NCBI GenBank assembly: GCA_029168955.1 | Contig: JAPDOI010000040.1 | Span: 1,786,501-1,850,500, forward strand | DNA: 64,000 nt | Direction of reading: 5' to 3' | Source: Aplectana chamaeleonis | Lineage: Eukaryota > Nematoda > Chromadorea > Rhabditida > Cosmocercidae | Part shown: positions 13,780 to 25,800 of the stretch, in pieces | Layout of the letters: every line of letters starts with the position of its first letter | Position numbering within the stretch: the stretch's first letter is position 1 | The notes under the pieces: model-generated | Databases searched by the model: none | The model's input: only the letters and a program-made list of their open reading frames with translations | Told to the model about the DNA's origin: nothing | Translations under genes and position numbers: made by a program

Positions 13780-14575
13780 AAGTTCCAGCAAGAACAGGAC
13801 GGTGATCCAGATCAGATACGACATCCCACACAGCTCTAGATCTTCGAATGTCCGATACTGGAATATTCCTCGTCAGGACATAGTCAAGCTGTAGTTTCAA
13901 AGTTGTCATCTTCCGCTTCCGCTGCTCTTCTGGAGATAGCCGGGTTGGTCCCTGCCACGTAAGCTAATGGCGGCGATGATTCCTCTTGAATGTCGATGCA
14001 ATGATCAGACCACTGCGTTCACAAAGTCGACAAGGCGGTAGCCATTGTCCGATGTTTGCTTCACTTCGTTAGAACCATTTACCGAGTACTTCCGGATTCC
14101 TGATCCAAGTCCCATCTTCGCATTTGCGTCAATCCCCACGACAGCAGCATGTTGACAAGGTATCCTGGCCAGCAACGTATTGAGTTCCTCATAAAACGCA
14201 TCCTTCGAATTGTCTTCGGCGGTTTCAGTGGGCGCATGAGCACTCACTATCCACAGATTGAATCCTCTGTGATCCCGCAGTCGTGCGAATGCATTCCGAC
14301 ACGACGTTGAGCCGAACTCGCTTGACCATACCATTGAAATCCTTCCTTACAGCTGTGCACAGCCTCCCACTCTCCTATCGTCAGCGTTACCGCGGTAGGT
14401 GGTGTACTCTCCGACGCTGATGACGGGTCCTATCCTTGAGGCGGATTTCCTTTTAAAGCAGCAAACGGTGCATGGAAATAGCTCAGAGAAGTCTGGATAG
14501 CGCAGTTTTTTGGATATCACTCGACAGCGATCGACGGTTCAGGGTGGCGAAGAATTGGCTTGTGGCGGGCTCCAT
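13780..14575 (-). pseudogene. RTE endonuclease domain (broken)
   Basis: The endonuclease domain would nick target DNA to prime reverse transcription. A candidate start ATG lies at 14575 (minus), beginning MEPATSQFFATLN. Family motifs seen along the minus strand are: TLN near the start; FNLWIVSAHAPTE (14005-14334 frame); AAVVGIDANAKMG, corresponding to the GDFNA motif; QLDYVLTRN; and a damaged SDH motif (SDLDHRPVL, with an extra codon) near 13810. Frameshifts separate these segments, so no intact protein is encoded. Confidence 0.88.
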
Positions 14576-14803
14576 GACTCCTAGGTACGGATCCTAAGGT
14601 GTTATGGACCAGAGAGCCTTAGTGTGCCGGACGGCGACACCTTTATGCAATGTGCGGGATACTTTCGCGATGAGTTGTGCACGCTATATCGCTCGAACGT
14701 TCCCTGTGTACACTCAAACGTCTGCTGGGTTCAGTAGGAAGCAGGGGCACCAACTTGAGCAGGTGCCAACAATTTATCCGGGGAGACTTGTATACACACC
14801 CCC

Positions 14804-16235
14804 GGAAGTATTATTAACAGCAGTATTAGGCACAATTCAGCTATCACGGGAGAGTTTAGCAGTTTCCTCGAGCTCTAGGCTGGGTCACCCAGGGAAGATA
14901 GCACACAGGTTACCAAACAAGCACAGTATGTTCGGGAGGTGCTGGCATGGGACTCTTAAAATGAAAACAGGAAAACGACAGTCTCACGAGTCGAGTAACG
15001 TCACTTCCACGCACTGAACGCTGAGATTTCTCTGAACTCATGAACATTGACTCGTCTTGAACACGTCGTAACAAGTCTTCCGGAAAAAACGCTGTGCGCA
15101 TTTCACGATCTCATAGATCAAGAGCGGAGAACTCGCGGCTGGTGGGTTATGAACGAAAGTTCTTGAGAGTTCTTTTCACGCTAGTCCGTCAATATAGACT
15201 AGCGCACTCCAACCACAGGCGTAGTGTCTCAACGTTTCGATACTACGATTTCAGCCAAACTTAATAACTTTCCAGTTGACATCGATCCTAAAAGTCTTGG
15301 GTAACACCGCAGTTTGGCAAGATTACTACCACCCTGATAGCCTCAACAGTCATCAGCTTTTCGTAGGAAACCCCGAAGAAGTATTTCAGTTTTTAATACC
15401 GCATGATTTTGCGCGTAACATTCGCCCGTCCTATGTAGGGTGAGTGCAAAAAGACGTCACATATTCGACGTCTTCTCCATGTGTGCAAAGTGTCCGTGAA
15501 GCTTGAACCCCAGAATACTTTTCCATTTTCCACCTTCTGAGAACGCATTTATCTCTCGGAACAACAATCTGAGACACCAGTGCTACAGATCCCTTGAGTA
15601 GCTACAAAGAGGAATTGAAGAGGAAGACAAATTATAACAAAAAATGAACATAACATGCCTTGACTTATCAAAATGATTATGAAAAAGAAAGTTCGCGGTA
15701 TATGATACTGTTATTTAACAGTATATGATACTGTTAAATGGAGAGTGTTGTTTTTCTTCACGTACAATGCACACATTTTTTGTCGCCCTTAATCTCAGCG
15801 GCGTTCCAGAGTTAACGATATAATCATGCAGATTTCGCTATTCATTGATACAGATGTGGAGAATTCTATTCAGCTCGGCAGTGAATCACAAATAATGCTT
15901 TTATTTATAAAAAGAGAAATATCATTTGCTTCATTTATAGAGTAATCTTTGCCGTAGAAGACATAACTGCAAAGCGCTTCATAGTCGAGCTGTTACGAAA
16001 AGGAACGGTTGGAGTATTCAAATGAGTGCGTCTGTCAACGACGTTTCCAGAACAATGGCTGGCAACGTTTGAAGAAAGAATCTTGAAAGATTTTTTTTTT
16101 TCCATGGGGCTGAGTATGACGGTGAGTGCATCTTGCAGAAGTTGCTGTGGGGCAATGCTGTTTGCGCAGTGTATTCGATACCGTAAAAATTCATTAACAT
16201 GCTCCCTAATGTATGATGGTGTGTGTATCTTCGAC
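14804..16235. other. No gene seen; short direct repeat
   Basis: No recognisable coding sequence. At about 15701-15741 the phrase GTATATGATACTGTTA occurs twice in direct orientation about 23 bp apart, separated by TTTAACA. Confidence 0.5.
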
Positions 16236-16378
16236 ATGGATCCAGAAGAGACTTCGCCTTCATTGTTCAAGAGTTGGCGCAAACTCGGTGTCATAAGCTA
16301 TGACATATGTAAGTGCACCGAGTTGGCGCCAACCTCTCAGTGGGGAGACGCAGTTTCTTCTGGATCTATGCCGATGTT
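16236..16378. repeat. Short inverted-repeat (hairpin) element, copy 1
   Basis: Imperfect inverted repeat with arms of about 60-70 bp. The outer arms share GGATCYA and AGAAG phrases, and the inner arms read GTTGGCGCAAACTCGGTG and CACCGAGTTGGCGCCAAC. Related copies lie at 24985-25112 and 27961-28113. Non-coding MITE-like repeat. Confidence 0.8.
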
Positions 16379-17534
16379 GTAAATGATGTTGAGACAATCT
16401 ATCTGCTTTTTTGATGCGTTTTCTAATCTCGTCCCAGGTGACGAGAGGAAACGTGTTCATTCACGTAAAACAACACAACCCCTGTGCGTTGTGCGGATGT
16501 GAACCGCATGAATGATCTATAACAGAGAGAGAGAGAGAGCGCCAGACCATCAGTAGCTAAAAAGAATATAGTTGTCTCATATTCTTGTTTGGGACGCTGT
16601 GAACGAATTTCAGGTCCATTTGTCGATTTCCTAATGGAAGAGGAGTACACCAGCTAAACAGTATTATAACTACCGTGATAAACCCTAAGATCCTCTTTAG
16701 GACCCCGAATGACCCCCAGATGGGGAAAGTTTTAAGCTAAATCCGAAACAACTCCTTCTGGAACAGAAAACAATTACCTGATCAGTGGTATCCTTACTAC
16801 CTTTGCGCACAAATGATCTCCGTAACAAGGTTCCGGAGGATTTAAAAATGCCGTCATTGGAAGCACATTTTAACTGGTATGAAGATCAAATGTGAGTCAA
16901 AAGATCAGAGGTTTTAAATCTGCGGCAATCGAGACGTCATTACTGAGCGGTTCCTATGAAAAATAGGATATTTGGTGGAAAAAAGTATGTTAAAAAAAGG
17001 TATAGTAGGTGCGTACACCGAGAAAGTGTCACTGAGGACGTGAGCCAGAATCTGCCCAAACGTCCCACAACGCAAAGTCTCTACTCCACAAATACTCAAA
17101 AGAGAGAGCTCTTTTTCAAGTTGCAGGAGATATCCATCTGCAGTGAAGGTGCTATACCATTGCTGTCACTTGCTCTACCAGCCATTCTGTTTCTAAGCTA
17201 TGCCTCACCGGCATCATAATACTTTGCCGTATAGTACGTCTTTTTCCAATCTACTAATTCCAGCGTTACGACCCTCATAAAATTTACCATCTGGGGTTGA
17301 AATGGACGAAACGGTAGATAATACTAGATTAGTTGTCGGAGCCCTGTCATCCTCTGTGATTCGGAACAATTGAGCAAAGAAGCGAAGCAAGATGGAGAAC
17401 GAAACTGACAAGAAAAAACATGATGTAAATCGAAATCACAGGTCATGCTTGGTAGGAACAATACCCACCCCAGATTTTTCGCAAAACAGCGGAAAAAACT
17501 TTTCTCACGATTTATATGCCCTTTTCTCGTGCCA
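16379..17534. other. No gene seen
   Basis: Short ORFs only. A (GA)n run lies at about 16525-16539. No domains or RNA genes recognised. Confidence 0.5.
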
Positions 17535-18140
17535 GTGGTCGAGATAACAGCATAAATAGGCTCGCGACCCCCAAGATATTGTCAACGAAGTTTGAATTAC
17601 TGAAAAACTGTCCATGATGACAGTATTCGAGCATTTCCGTCTCTTTGCAAGCCTGTACTTTCCCACACTTCCGTGTGGCAGAATGAGAATTGATACTTGA
17701 GAATAAATGTGATAATTTAGAGGGAAAGCACTTTCGAATACGAGTGCACGAGAGAGACAGGTTGGTTTACCTGAATATAACATGTCTAAACGCCGATCGA
17801 ATCCCATCCATTTTCAAGAATGCCGCTTTTCTTCGGCTGGCTTTTGAAATATATTATTTCATCGGGTAACAGACATGTTTAATTCGTGTAAATTCAGCTG
17901 TTTTTTCTCGTGCACCCCCATTAGGGCAGTGCTATCACTCTACGTTATCACATGTCTCTCAAGTTTAATCTCTCATTCTGTTACTGGAAGTAGTTAAGGG
18001 AAAATACGGGCGTGCAAAGCATGATTGCTTGAATATTGTCAAAATCATTGTCATCCTGGATGGTTTCAGCGATTCAAACGTCTTTGAAGACATTGTAGAT
18101 GCCGTGCGAGTCTATGAATGCAGATATCTCGGACTGTGCT
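17535..18140. repeat. Long palindromic (foldback) element, copy 1
   Basis: About 600 bp imperfect palindrome. The left part (GTCGAGATAACAGCATA onward) pairs with the right part ending CAGATATCTCGGAC. Inner arms hold TAACATGTCTAAACG and ACAGACATGTTTA. The direct-orientation relative at 25236-25800 shares phrases such as GTGTATGCTGCCTTT and AAATACGGGCGTG. Non-coding. Confidence 0.75.
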
Positions 18141-20315
18141 TCAATGAGCGTGTATGCTGCCTTTGGAATCACAAATTCAGAAAATGAATATTCATAACAG
18201 ACAAAAGTTAGACTAGTTGACAAAATACAAATATAAAACAACTAATAAGCCTTGTCGACCGTGTCGACACTACTTAACTTAACTACCAAATCTTAAGCAC
18301 AATATGTGGAACAGACTCCGCTCTGGAAGCCGTAACGACACTCTTCAATGAGAGTTTCTTGCCGTTGTACTCCAAACCTATGGTTACGTTGGAATGGTAC
18401 TGACGGCTATTCTCTTCCTCTCTACGGCGTGAGTTCACTTACAATACCGCTCTGACGATAATATGAGAATGAAGGTACTTTGCAGACTTTTCATGCTGCA
18501 AGGATTTTCGTCTTGTTACACATTTGTAACAAAATCTTGGTGGACAATGGCGAGTCAGTAGATGAATATTACCTGTCGGCTACTTCGAATGGGAACAGAA
18601 ACTTTAGATCTCCAAGTAATCTATTTTCAAATATGAGTAGTTCAAAAAATGTCTGGTAGAAAAAAACGTTTAAAAGTTTGTTTTTGTCTTGTATGAAGTT
18701 TCATGATTGGCGCTTCACCCAGAAACGCAAGGCAGTAGTTGGATGAAAGGCTATAGTTGATGCGCCATTTTCACAGCTTCTTGCTGAAGTGTCACGGGAG
18801 AATAATACAAGCAAATCTTCTACTCGTTCTAGAAGGAAAGTCAAAAACGGAGAGGATTTTTATCATCAACGGTGTGGTCTGTGCCATACAATTGGGAAAC
18901 CGCGACACTGCTTGGCGGCAAAAGTGGCGACCGGGAAAAGCAAAGGGGTGATGGCTAATCATTCGAGTAATTTTACTCCCTAACAGCTGAGTGCGGCCTC
19001 CTAATTGACTGGCACGGACTATATATTCCTGCGCGTTCCATAACTGTACCTTTACAGGAAAGCGTTTTACAAATGTCGTCTTCACAGTGGATTCCACGAC
19101 GCAATGAATTTAGAGCGATTTTTGCCCAAGCAATGTCAGTTATGTTTGAAGGATTATGATCGTTCTATGCTCAATTCTGGCCGGCTCCTTCACGCACTCT
19201 GTGGGGTTGTACGTTGACACAGTTGCGATCGAACCCGCATACCAAGAGATTCGCATAACACCTGCTGTAGCTCCCTGCTGGCAGCAGCAGCTGTTTCCCC
19301 AGGATTACAGCTATTGTACTGCTGATCCCTTCTGTTTGCGACCTTGACCCCTACACACAGATTTCCTTGGAACGGGTGAGTTCGGCAGCTCATTTTCCTG
19401 GTATGTGCTTATTCCATTGTCCTGGGATTCAACCCCCTCGATTGACTTTTTCTGATACGAGTGAAAGCGGCAGCATCCTTCTCTACGTAAGGCGCGGCCA
19501 CTGTCACTAAGGCGACAATTGATCGTCTGAGGCCGGTATTACAAAGACGGCCTTGAGGAGCTTTTCGGGCACCAATTTTTTGACGCTGAGTGGATCATCC
19601 CCCATTTCCCATTGCGTAGAAAGTATCGCTTGTTGTGAACCGTGCACAAAGATGATGTCCTTGTTGCTTTAAAGTTTTGAGCCGAGTTAAGGAGTTTTTT
19701 CTGAACACCTGAACAATTTCCTGATGGGTGCAATTTACTCTTCGCCAAGAGAAATGAAATCGCTTTTTCGCAATCCTCGGGTGAATTTAGCAAATCTTTG
19801 ACCACGAATTATTTATGTACTGTCACACACCTACAACCAAAGTAAACATGATGAAGTAAAACAGTCTATAGTAAGTGAAAATTCAAAAAGACATTTGGGA
19901 GAGAAATCATTCAAAGTGCTAATTCAGTTTTCTGTCGACGAGCCTGCCGTAGAAAGAAAGAAACCAGTGTGCTGACGAAAGCACTACAGCTCAACATTGA
20001 GCACATCACGGTGAGCTATACAGTAGGTCTTCTAACACGCAGGAGATCTATTCGTTCCAGTCGGCACTTACGCTAACACACTGGGGACGGACACATGTGT
20101 CACAGTGAACCAAGAGGGTAAATAAATCACTTTTCGGCGCGTGATTTTTAGGCTGTAAATCATGAGGGAGAAGCGTGCATGTAGCCGTGTCCCATAAACA
20201 AGAAAAATGGTAGGATGTGCTAAAAACGCAAGTGATTGAAGCACATGTGCAGAGTGCGGCTTCTGTACCATTGTCTCAAGTACCCTTCTTTTCGAAGTTT
20301 GATCTTCTCATATTG
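18141..20315. other. No gene seen
   Basis: Short ORFs only; the longest are 101 codons (18792-19097 minus) and 88 codons (19539-19805 minus), without recognised motifs. No repeat family identified. Confidence 0.45.
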
Positions 20316-20320
20316 ACTAC

Positions 20321-20503
20321 TTGTTGCATCGCGACGGCGTTTTATCAACAACATTCCCATTTCTCACATCGCGATGTGATTCCGCCTCCCGCTTCAGCTG
20401 TTAGTTTTTTTCATATCTGAAGATTCGGACTGTGAGCGGTTGCCCATTGTCAAATGGAATGAAAGATTGCTGAACCACCGTGTAAAGCGTTGCTCGCAGC
20501 ACA
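20321..20503 (+). repeat. 5' LTR of BEL/Pao-like element
   Basis: Matches 22983-23165 with scattered substitutions and small indels. Shared blocks include TTTCTCACATCGCGATGTGA and CTGAAGATTCGGAC, and both copies end GCTCGCAGCACA. The first few bases differ between the two LTRs, so the exact left edge is set by the ACTAC duplication. Confidence 0.85.
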
Positions 20504-21252
20504 TTTTTGTGCATCGGCTGACACGCTACCACACGTGCTCGCCCGCTTGCTCATAGCAAGCCAGGCCAGTAGCTGGTGGAAAGAATTCCCGCCACACTGC
20601 CGATTTCATAGTGAATGCCGAGAATCAAAGATCGTGAAAATAGAGGTTCAGATGCGTCACTCTATTTTCACAAAGCGAATATTCAACGAGTATCGACTAC
20701 TCTAAAGTCACAACTCGATGCGTTTTCGAGGGAGTTCACAGAGGAGCCTCCAGTGTCCTCAGGGCACAGGAGAGAATATCGGATTCCTCTCAAAGTTTTC
20801 GGCAGCTATTGAGAAAATGCACTTGTCCTTGATATGTGCTACTCGAGAGAGAGCCTTTCTCGCAATACTCGAAACTATACAGAAAGAGTTTGTAGAGACA
20901 AAAAAGTCTGAAAACAAAGAATTCCTCGATAAATTCCAGCAAGTAGAAAAAGGTATTCCAATTTGGTGAAATTCTTTCTGGGGAAGCAGATGCTATCGTT
21001 ACAGCGCCTAAAAAGCTCGACAAGGGGAAGTGCTCTATGAGCTGAAATAGAAGTACCACACGAAAAGCGATGACAAAGCAAAAAGCAACAAAATAGAGCA
21101 CGATCCGACTCTATCCCTCGAATCAAACATTCTCGTTCCGCAGCAGTCATCCGGCGAGGGGAGAGCCAAGGCTTATCGGAAATCCATCTCGGTCATGCAG
21201 GAATGCTCAGTGAGCCACAGAAAATTCCTGCCAACCAGCTGACAAGAGCTGC

Positions 21253-22195
21253 ATGTCACTAACATTTCTGCGCTCACCAAGAATCAACATCACCAGAAAC
21301 GCGATTTCGAATTCAGATAACAGAAATGACAACACACAAGTGACATCATTAAAGCCACCAACTGTGAAACTTACCCAGTTCTCGGGCAAGGTAGAAAATT
21401 CCCAGGAGTACTGGGCCATCTTTGAGACACTGGTCCATAATAACCAGTCTCTAAATGTGGCATGGAACAGATTATACTTCTAAAAGAAAGTCTCACAGAC
21501 CGAGCTGCCAATTCGATTAAGGGAATAAAAATTGTTCCTGAGAATTACTCGTGGATGGTGAACACAGTGAAAAAGAACATACTGGTAACATCACCAGCAC
21601 TCGTGCAACAATGTCATTCAACGGCTGACAGCCCTACTCTTCAGCCAAAAATAATCAAGTAAGATCATGTGAAACTGTGTTCGATGAAATTCGATCCTTA
21701 TTTAATGAAATGACATCATCAGGTTACGCTTTGGCGGAAATAAAAGGATCCCATGTGGATTGAGGTGATACTCCAGAAGCTTCCGCGACATCTGGAGTGC
21801 AGGAGTTTTTGAAGGAAGGCAGAGGGAATCGAATCATGCACAGTTGCTGGCAGTGAAACACTTGACTCGCCTGGAAGTCGTGGATCATGAGGACGCGTAC
21901 ATATCAGGAGCGTCTTGGGTATAGGGATATGAATTTCACATTGGCAAATGCGGCGACTACCCCAAAAAGCCGGGAAATAATATAAAGTTTCTAGCTGGCA
22001 ATTTTCTGCAAAAAGAACGAATCACGCAGGTCATACCAATGTCGTACAATAATAGACCCAGCGGCGCGCAGGAAGCCGTAGTTCTTCAGAAAAAATCTCT
22101 GCTGGAAATGCTTTTCCAAAGACCACAAAAGCAACAGAGTGTAGCCGGCCTCCTGCAAAAACTGTGGAAGGTGTCACGATGAATCTCTTTGCCTT
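21253..22195 (+). pseudogene. BEL/Pao-type Gag remnant
   Basis: Plus-strand frames 21253-21483 and 21462-21662 carry KPPTVKLTQFSGKVENSQEY, an EYW..FETLVHNN segment, and then LLKESLTDRAANSIKGI with WMVNTVKKN. This is the pattern of the DUF1759 Gag domain (a sphere-of-assembly structural protein of the particle). A frameshift at about 21460 separates the halves. Further on, CKNCGRCHDESLC at 22153-22191 resembles a CCHC-type zinc knuckle for RNA binding. Stops and shifts between these parts make it non-functional. Confidence 0.75.
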
Positions 22196-22341
22196 TGTCA
22201 AACAGGTCCCTAAAGTTCACACACAAGGAACACAAAATAACAGACGCAACATATGGCTCAGAACTCCGGCAATGATTGATTTCCAAGAACATTCAGATAA
22301 TCAGTCTCGAGCGGCTCCACCAACTACTGCAATTCCTGCTG

Positions 22342-22381
22342 ATGAGCCGGACCGGTACCAGATGAGCCGGACCGGTACTCC
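22342..22381. repeat. 20-bp tandem duplication
   Basis: Two adjacent copies of a 20-bp unit beginning GATGAGCCGGACCGGTAC, inside the LTR element between gag and protease remnants. Confidence 0.85.
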
Positions 22382-22519
22382 GTGCCTTGAACGCCTCAGC
22401 CTCTCTGGCCCAGAATTTCTCGAATAATAGCTCCAACAGCTTTACTCCAATTTTGAGCAGCTTGTCCTCATATGACAGCAGAGGGCTCAAGCGTGGTAAA
22501 TAATCAGTTCGAAGACATA

Positions 22520-22680
22520 TGAACGAGCATTGTTTCTTTCTTCGACTCAGGCATGCCCAAATGAGCTTGATCCTCGAGAAATCAGCAGAACAACTTTCGC
22601 TTCCGGTGCTCAAGACTGAACCAGTGCGCTATATCCGGGAATTAGCGTGCTCACAGAAACGTTTCTATCCCACCATGTGA
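22520..22680 (+). pseudogene. BEL/Pao-type aspartic protease remnant
   Basis: IVSFFDSG at 22529-22552 fits the D-S-G active-site motif of retroelement aspartic proteases. In the next frame, LEKSAEQLSLPVLKTE follows at the spacing expected for this family. A stop and a frameshift separate the two pieces. Its position after the zinc knuckle supports the call. No reverse transcriptase follows before the 3' LTR. Confidence 0.6.
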
Positions 22681-22982
22681 TGCCTGAGAGTCCAAACAGC
22701 GCACGCACGTCAACTTGAACTTTCGCTGAAAACGAAAAGCCAACTATCACAAAGGCTTTCCCGTCGGTATACATCACTGAACAGGATGCAGCGTTTTTGG
22801 AAAATCAAAACATCGTATCCTCACCAACACCTGAGTAATTTGGCCGGAGTCAGCACTTCTCCTGCGACCAGCGACAGCGACGAGTAGTACATCAAGCATA
22901 TCGATTTTCCGTCGATATAGATAAGGTAAACATTGCGTCGCGTCGCTCATCGCTGGAAGTATGATCCCGGCCTAATAGGGAA

Positions 22983-23165
22983 CATCGCAGATTGGCGTTT
23001 TTATCAACAAACATTCTCATTTCTCACATCGCGATGTGACTCCGCCTCGCTTCGCTGTTAGTTTTTTTCATATCTGAAGATTCGGACAGCTCGTGAGCGG
23101 TTGCTCATTGTCAAATGGAATGAAAAGATTGCTGAACCACCGTGTACAAAGTTGCTCGCAGCACA
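22983..23165 (+). repeat. 3' LTR of BEL/Pao-like element
   Basis: Direct-repeat partner of 20321-20503. It is followed immediately by ACTAC, the second copy of the target duplication. No clear polypurine tract was seen just upstream. Confidence 0.85.
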
Positions 23166-23170
23166 ACTAC

Positions 23171-24149
23171 CTTCATCTTTTGTTCATCCACCATCGTGGA
23201 AGTTAGGGAGCGTCCACTCCTTGCGAAGGCGCGCAATCACACCAAATCGATAATATGTATATGTGTATGTTTATTACACTCACATAAGGCAAATGCCTGA
23301 TAATAATAAGAAGACATGCACAGAAAAATTAACAAGACTTCCGAGAAGGAAAAAAACAGACAGCAAACTTGAGCGAAAATACTCCTATTCTTCATACACC
23401 CTACCAATCAAACAAACGAAGATCTATCTCTAGACAAGGGAGAAACAATCAGAAAGTGCTACGTTTCGTAGCTAAGAACTATTTGGGATACCCGCCGCCT
23501 AGAAAACTGGCTCCAAGGAAAGAGCACCGGTGACCCGCTTTTAGCGATTTTAAGATATGCGCTACCGGGCCCTATGTGGAAAAGAAGAAAAAAGCGCAAA
23601 ATCAGCGAAGACGGAATTAGCTATACGCTCATGCGCGCTGGCGCTCACTCTTGCACTGCTCACGCCCACCTTTTCAGGAGTCGTCGCAATGAATTTAGTC
23701 TGACCAATGGACGGAGCTGCGACAGGTAAATCGCCGCGCGCGATTGAAACCTCCGTTGGCTGGTGATGCCGCCAACGCCGCGCTGCCAGCTGCAGCGTCA
23801 TCGCGCCTGGTCCATTCAACCCAACTGAATTCGATACATAAGTCATATAGCTTTTGCTCGCTCGCTCCCGGCTGATAGATAGCCACGAAGCAACTAAGGT
23901 GCATGCTCACTGCTTCATTCCTGAAACAATAAGTTTCAAACCTACTCCAAAACTGGTGCCTTACTATCCCATAATTCCACCACGGTCATCAAGCATACCG
24001 TGGTAAATGAGCAACCGGCGAGATTTACTCGAGTGATCGCTGAGTTGCATGTCAAATGTTATCAATTGAATCAACACGAGGCAGGATGTGATTGTCCGTG
24101 TCTCTCCGGGAAGCGGACACCCAACGGCTCCGATGTCGGAAAGCGATTG
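23171..24149. other. No gene seen
   Basis: Short ORFs only (longest 94 codons at 23562-23846 minus). No recognised repeat or RNA gene. Confidence 0.45.
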
Positions 24150-24262
24150 GTAGCAGGGGGTGTGCGTAAAATGGAAATTTCAAATTTCGTAAATCGTAAA
24201 ACGTAATTACGACAAAACCACCGTAAATCGTAAACCGTAAATCGTGAATCGTAAACAACAAT
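24150..24262. repeat. CGTAAATCGTAAA-rich repeat, single arm
   Basis: Dense run of CGTAAATCGTAAA-type motifs, preceded by GGGGTGTGCGTAAAATGGAA. The reverse complement matches 29367-29460, including the GGGTGTGCGTAAA end. It is related to the arms of the element at 26384-26848. Confidence 0.75.
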
Positions 24263-24984
24263 CAATAACAATAACCACTAAAAATATGATTAATAAGGTG
24301 AAACGAGAAAACTACGTACTGTCCATTGTTTCAACGTACTAGAAGTACATAATAAGTTGCGTTCAGTATTTGAACCGCTAACTACATGTTTAAGGTGTAT
24401 GGTACACTTTGTTGCTGTCATACAGAGACAGGCATGGAATCTGGCACAAATCGCGCGGGACCTGCATCGGAGCAGCGGCATGGGTTGCCGTAGGAACAAT
24501 TATGGCGCGTCAGCCGCAGCGAGAGTGCTGAAATGCTTCAAAATGTGCCGAAGCCTGTCGCTGTGCAGCGCACCTGTGGAATAAGTGACAGGTTTAAAGA
24601 GCGGGAGATACACGAGAGCCGGTCGATGTCGCTGTGCAGAGCGATGCGACCGTGTCTCGTAATAGCATACCTCCATACCCCCATGGCGGACCGTCTTACC
24701 CTGGGTATTTCTCTGCTTTGCTTTACTCACTCATTCCACAACCTTCCCAGATCTTGAGAATTCCGCAAGTCCGATTCAGCTTACTGCGTATCTGCTGGGC
24801 AACAGAGACACAACTACACTTGTAAAGCCTCTTCTGGAAACGCTAACGCCGTTGTAAAGCGTTAAGTCAAAATCACTGCATCTAAGTTGATCTTCAACAG
24901 CCGGACTTGAGGAAACTCCTTCCATTTGCCAGCGCGGAAACCGCAACATCGATTATACATACAGTCGGTAGGAGGATCGCACTC
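24263..24984. other. No gene seen
   Basis: Short ORFs only; nothing recognised. Confidence 0.45.
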
Positions 24985-25112
24985 ATATGTTGCACATTAT
25001 GTACTTTGAGTTCTCTATTGAAGGTTGGGCTCAAACTCGGTGCACGTACGCGTAACATGGCACCGAGCTTCTGCACCAACCTTCAACAGAGATCGCAAAG
25101 TATCAGTCCGGA
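24985..25112. repeat. Short inverted-repeat (hairpin) element, copy 2
   Basis: Imperfect inverted repeat. The left arm TGAAGGTTGGGCTCAAACTC pairs with GCACCAACCTTCAACAGAG on the right, with a CGGTGCACG/GGCACCGAG core. Same family as 16236-16378 and 27961-28113. Confidence 0.8.
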
Positions 25113-25235
25113 TCCGCACCAACTCTTGGCATTATCTAGAGCACAGCATCGGTCGCCCAGCCAGCCAAGGCCATTTTTTCGTATTTCCACTAAAGCGCAG
25201 CAGCCGTGTTACTAAATGAGGTCAGCGATGAGTGA

Positions 25236-25800
25236 TCGGCGCACGGTCTGTAGCCAGCGTCAACGATCGCTTGAGCGCTGAAAATCCAGACGACAGTATT
25301 TGACACGTTTGAGACCTGTGCGCCACGCTCAGGAGGTTATCACTCCCTTGAGCAGCCGCAACGAGAATCGATACTGTGAAAACGTGTGATAATTGAGAGT
25401 GATAGCACCATCAGCTGGGAGTGCACGGAGAGAAATAGCTTGGTTTGGTTTGAGTATAACATGTCTACATACCTAATGACTCTCGTCCACTTCTCGAGAA
25501 TGCCGCCTCTACTGTGGCTGTCCTCTTGAAATGGAGGATTCTATCAGTACACAAACATGTTCTACCTGGCAAACCAAGGTTATTTCACTCGTGCACCCCA
25601 TTTGATAGTGCTATCACTCTCAATTATCACATCGTTTTCAAAGTATTAATTTCATTCTGTTACTTCCAAAGGGGTGGAAATACGGGCGTGGAAGGCAAGA
25701 TTGCTCAAACATTGTCATCACTGTCATCCCCGACGCTTTAGCGCTTCAAACGTCGTTGACGACATAGTACGGGCCGTGCGGACCTCTCTATGCTGTTATC
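25236..25800. repeat. Long palindromic (foldback) element, copy 2
   Basis: Imperfect palindrome of about 560 bp. Inner arms GTGATAATTGAGAGTGATAG and CTATCACTCTCAATTATCAC pair exactly. It shares sequence with 17535-18140 in the same orientation. Confidence 0.82.

Larger units (their letters stand above)
11474..14803 (-). mobile_element. RTE-clade non-LTR retrotransposon, near full length, inactive
   Basis: About 3.3 kb on the minus strand, the size expected of RTE elements. It carries an apurinic-type endonuclease followed by reverse transcriptase, then a C-terminal region, with no RNase H. Its 5' end (14803, at the GTGTGTATAC block) coincides with the 5' end of the plus-strand copy at 41807, so both copies reach the same terminus. 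The 3' end is a short variable AAGTCA-type repeat, as is typical of RTE tails. The frame is broken repeatedly. Possible flanking duplication ATTATT is too weak to claim. This copy and the one at 41807 are close but differ by many substitutions and indels, so they are separate old insertions. Confidence 0.93.
20321..23165 (+). mobile_element. BEL/Pao-like LTR retrotransposon, internally deleted
   Basis: About 2.85 kb bounded by two similar direct repeats of about 183 bp and flanked by an exact 5-bp target duplication, ACTAC (20316-20320 and 23166-23170), typical of LTR element integration. The interior carries gag and protease remnants in plus-strand order, but no reverse transcriptase, RNase H or integrase. 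It is therefore a deletion derivative that would depend on proteins from elsewhere, and its own frames are broken. Gag similarity to the DUF1759 type found in BEL/Pao elements is recognised by eye. Confidence 0.82.

Noticed and set aside
11474..14810. 6-bp ATTATT target duplication for the minus-strand RTE copy
   Set aside because: The two hexamers are not both adjacent to the element ends, and the sequence is too simple.
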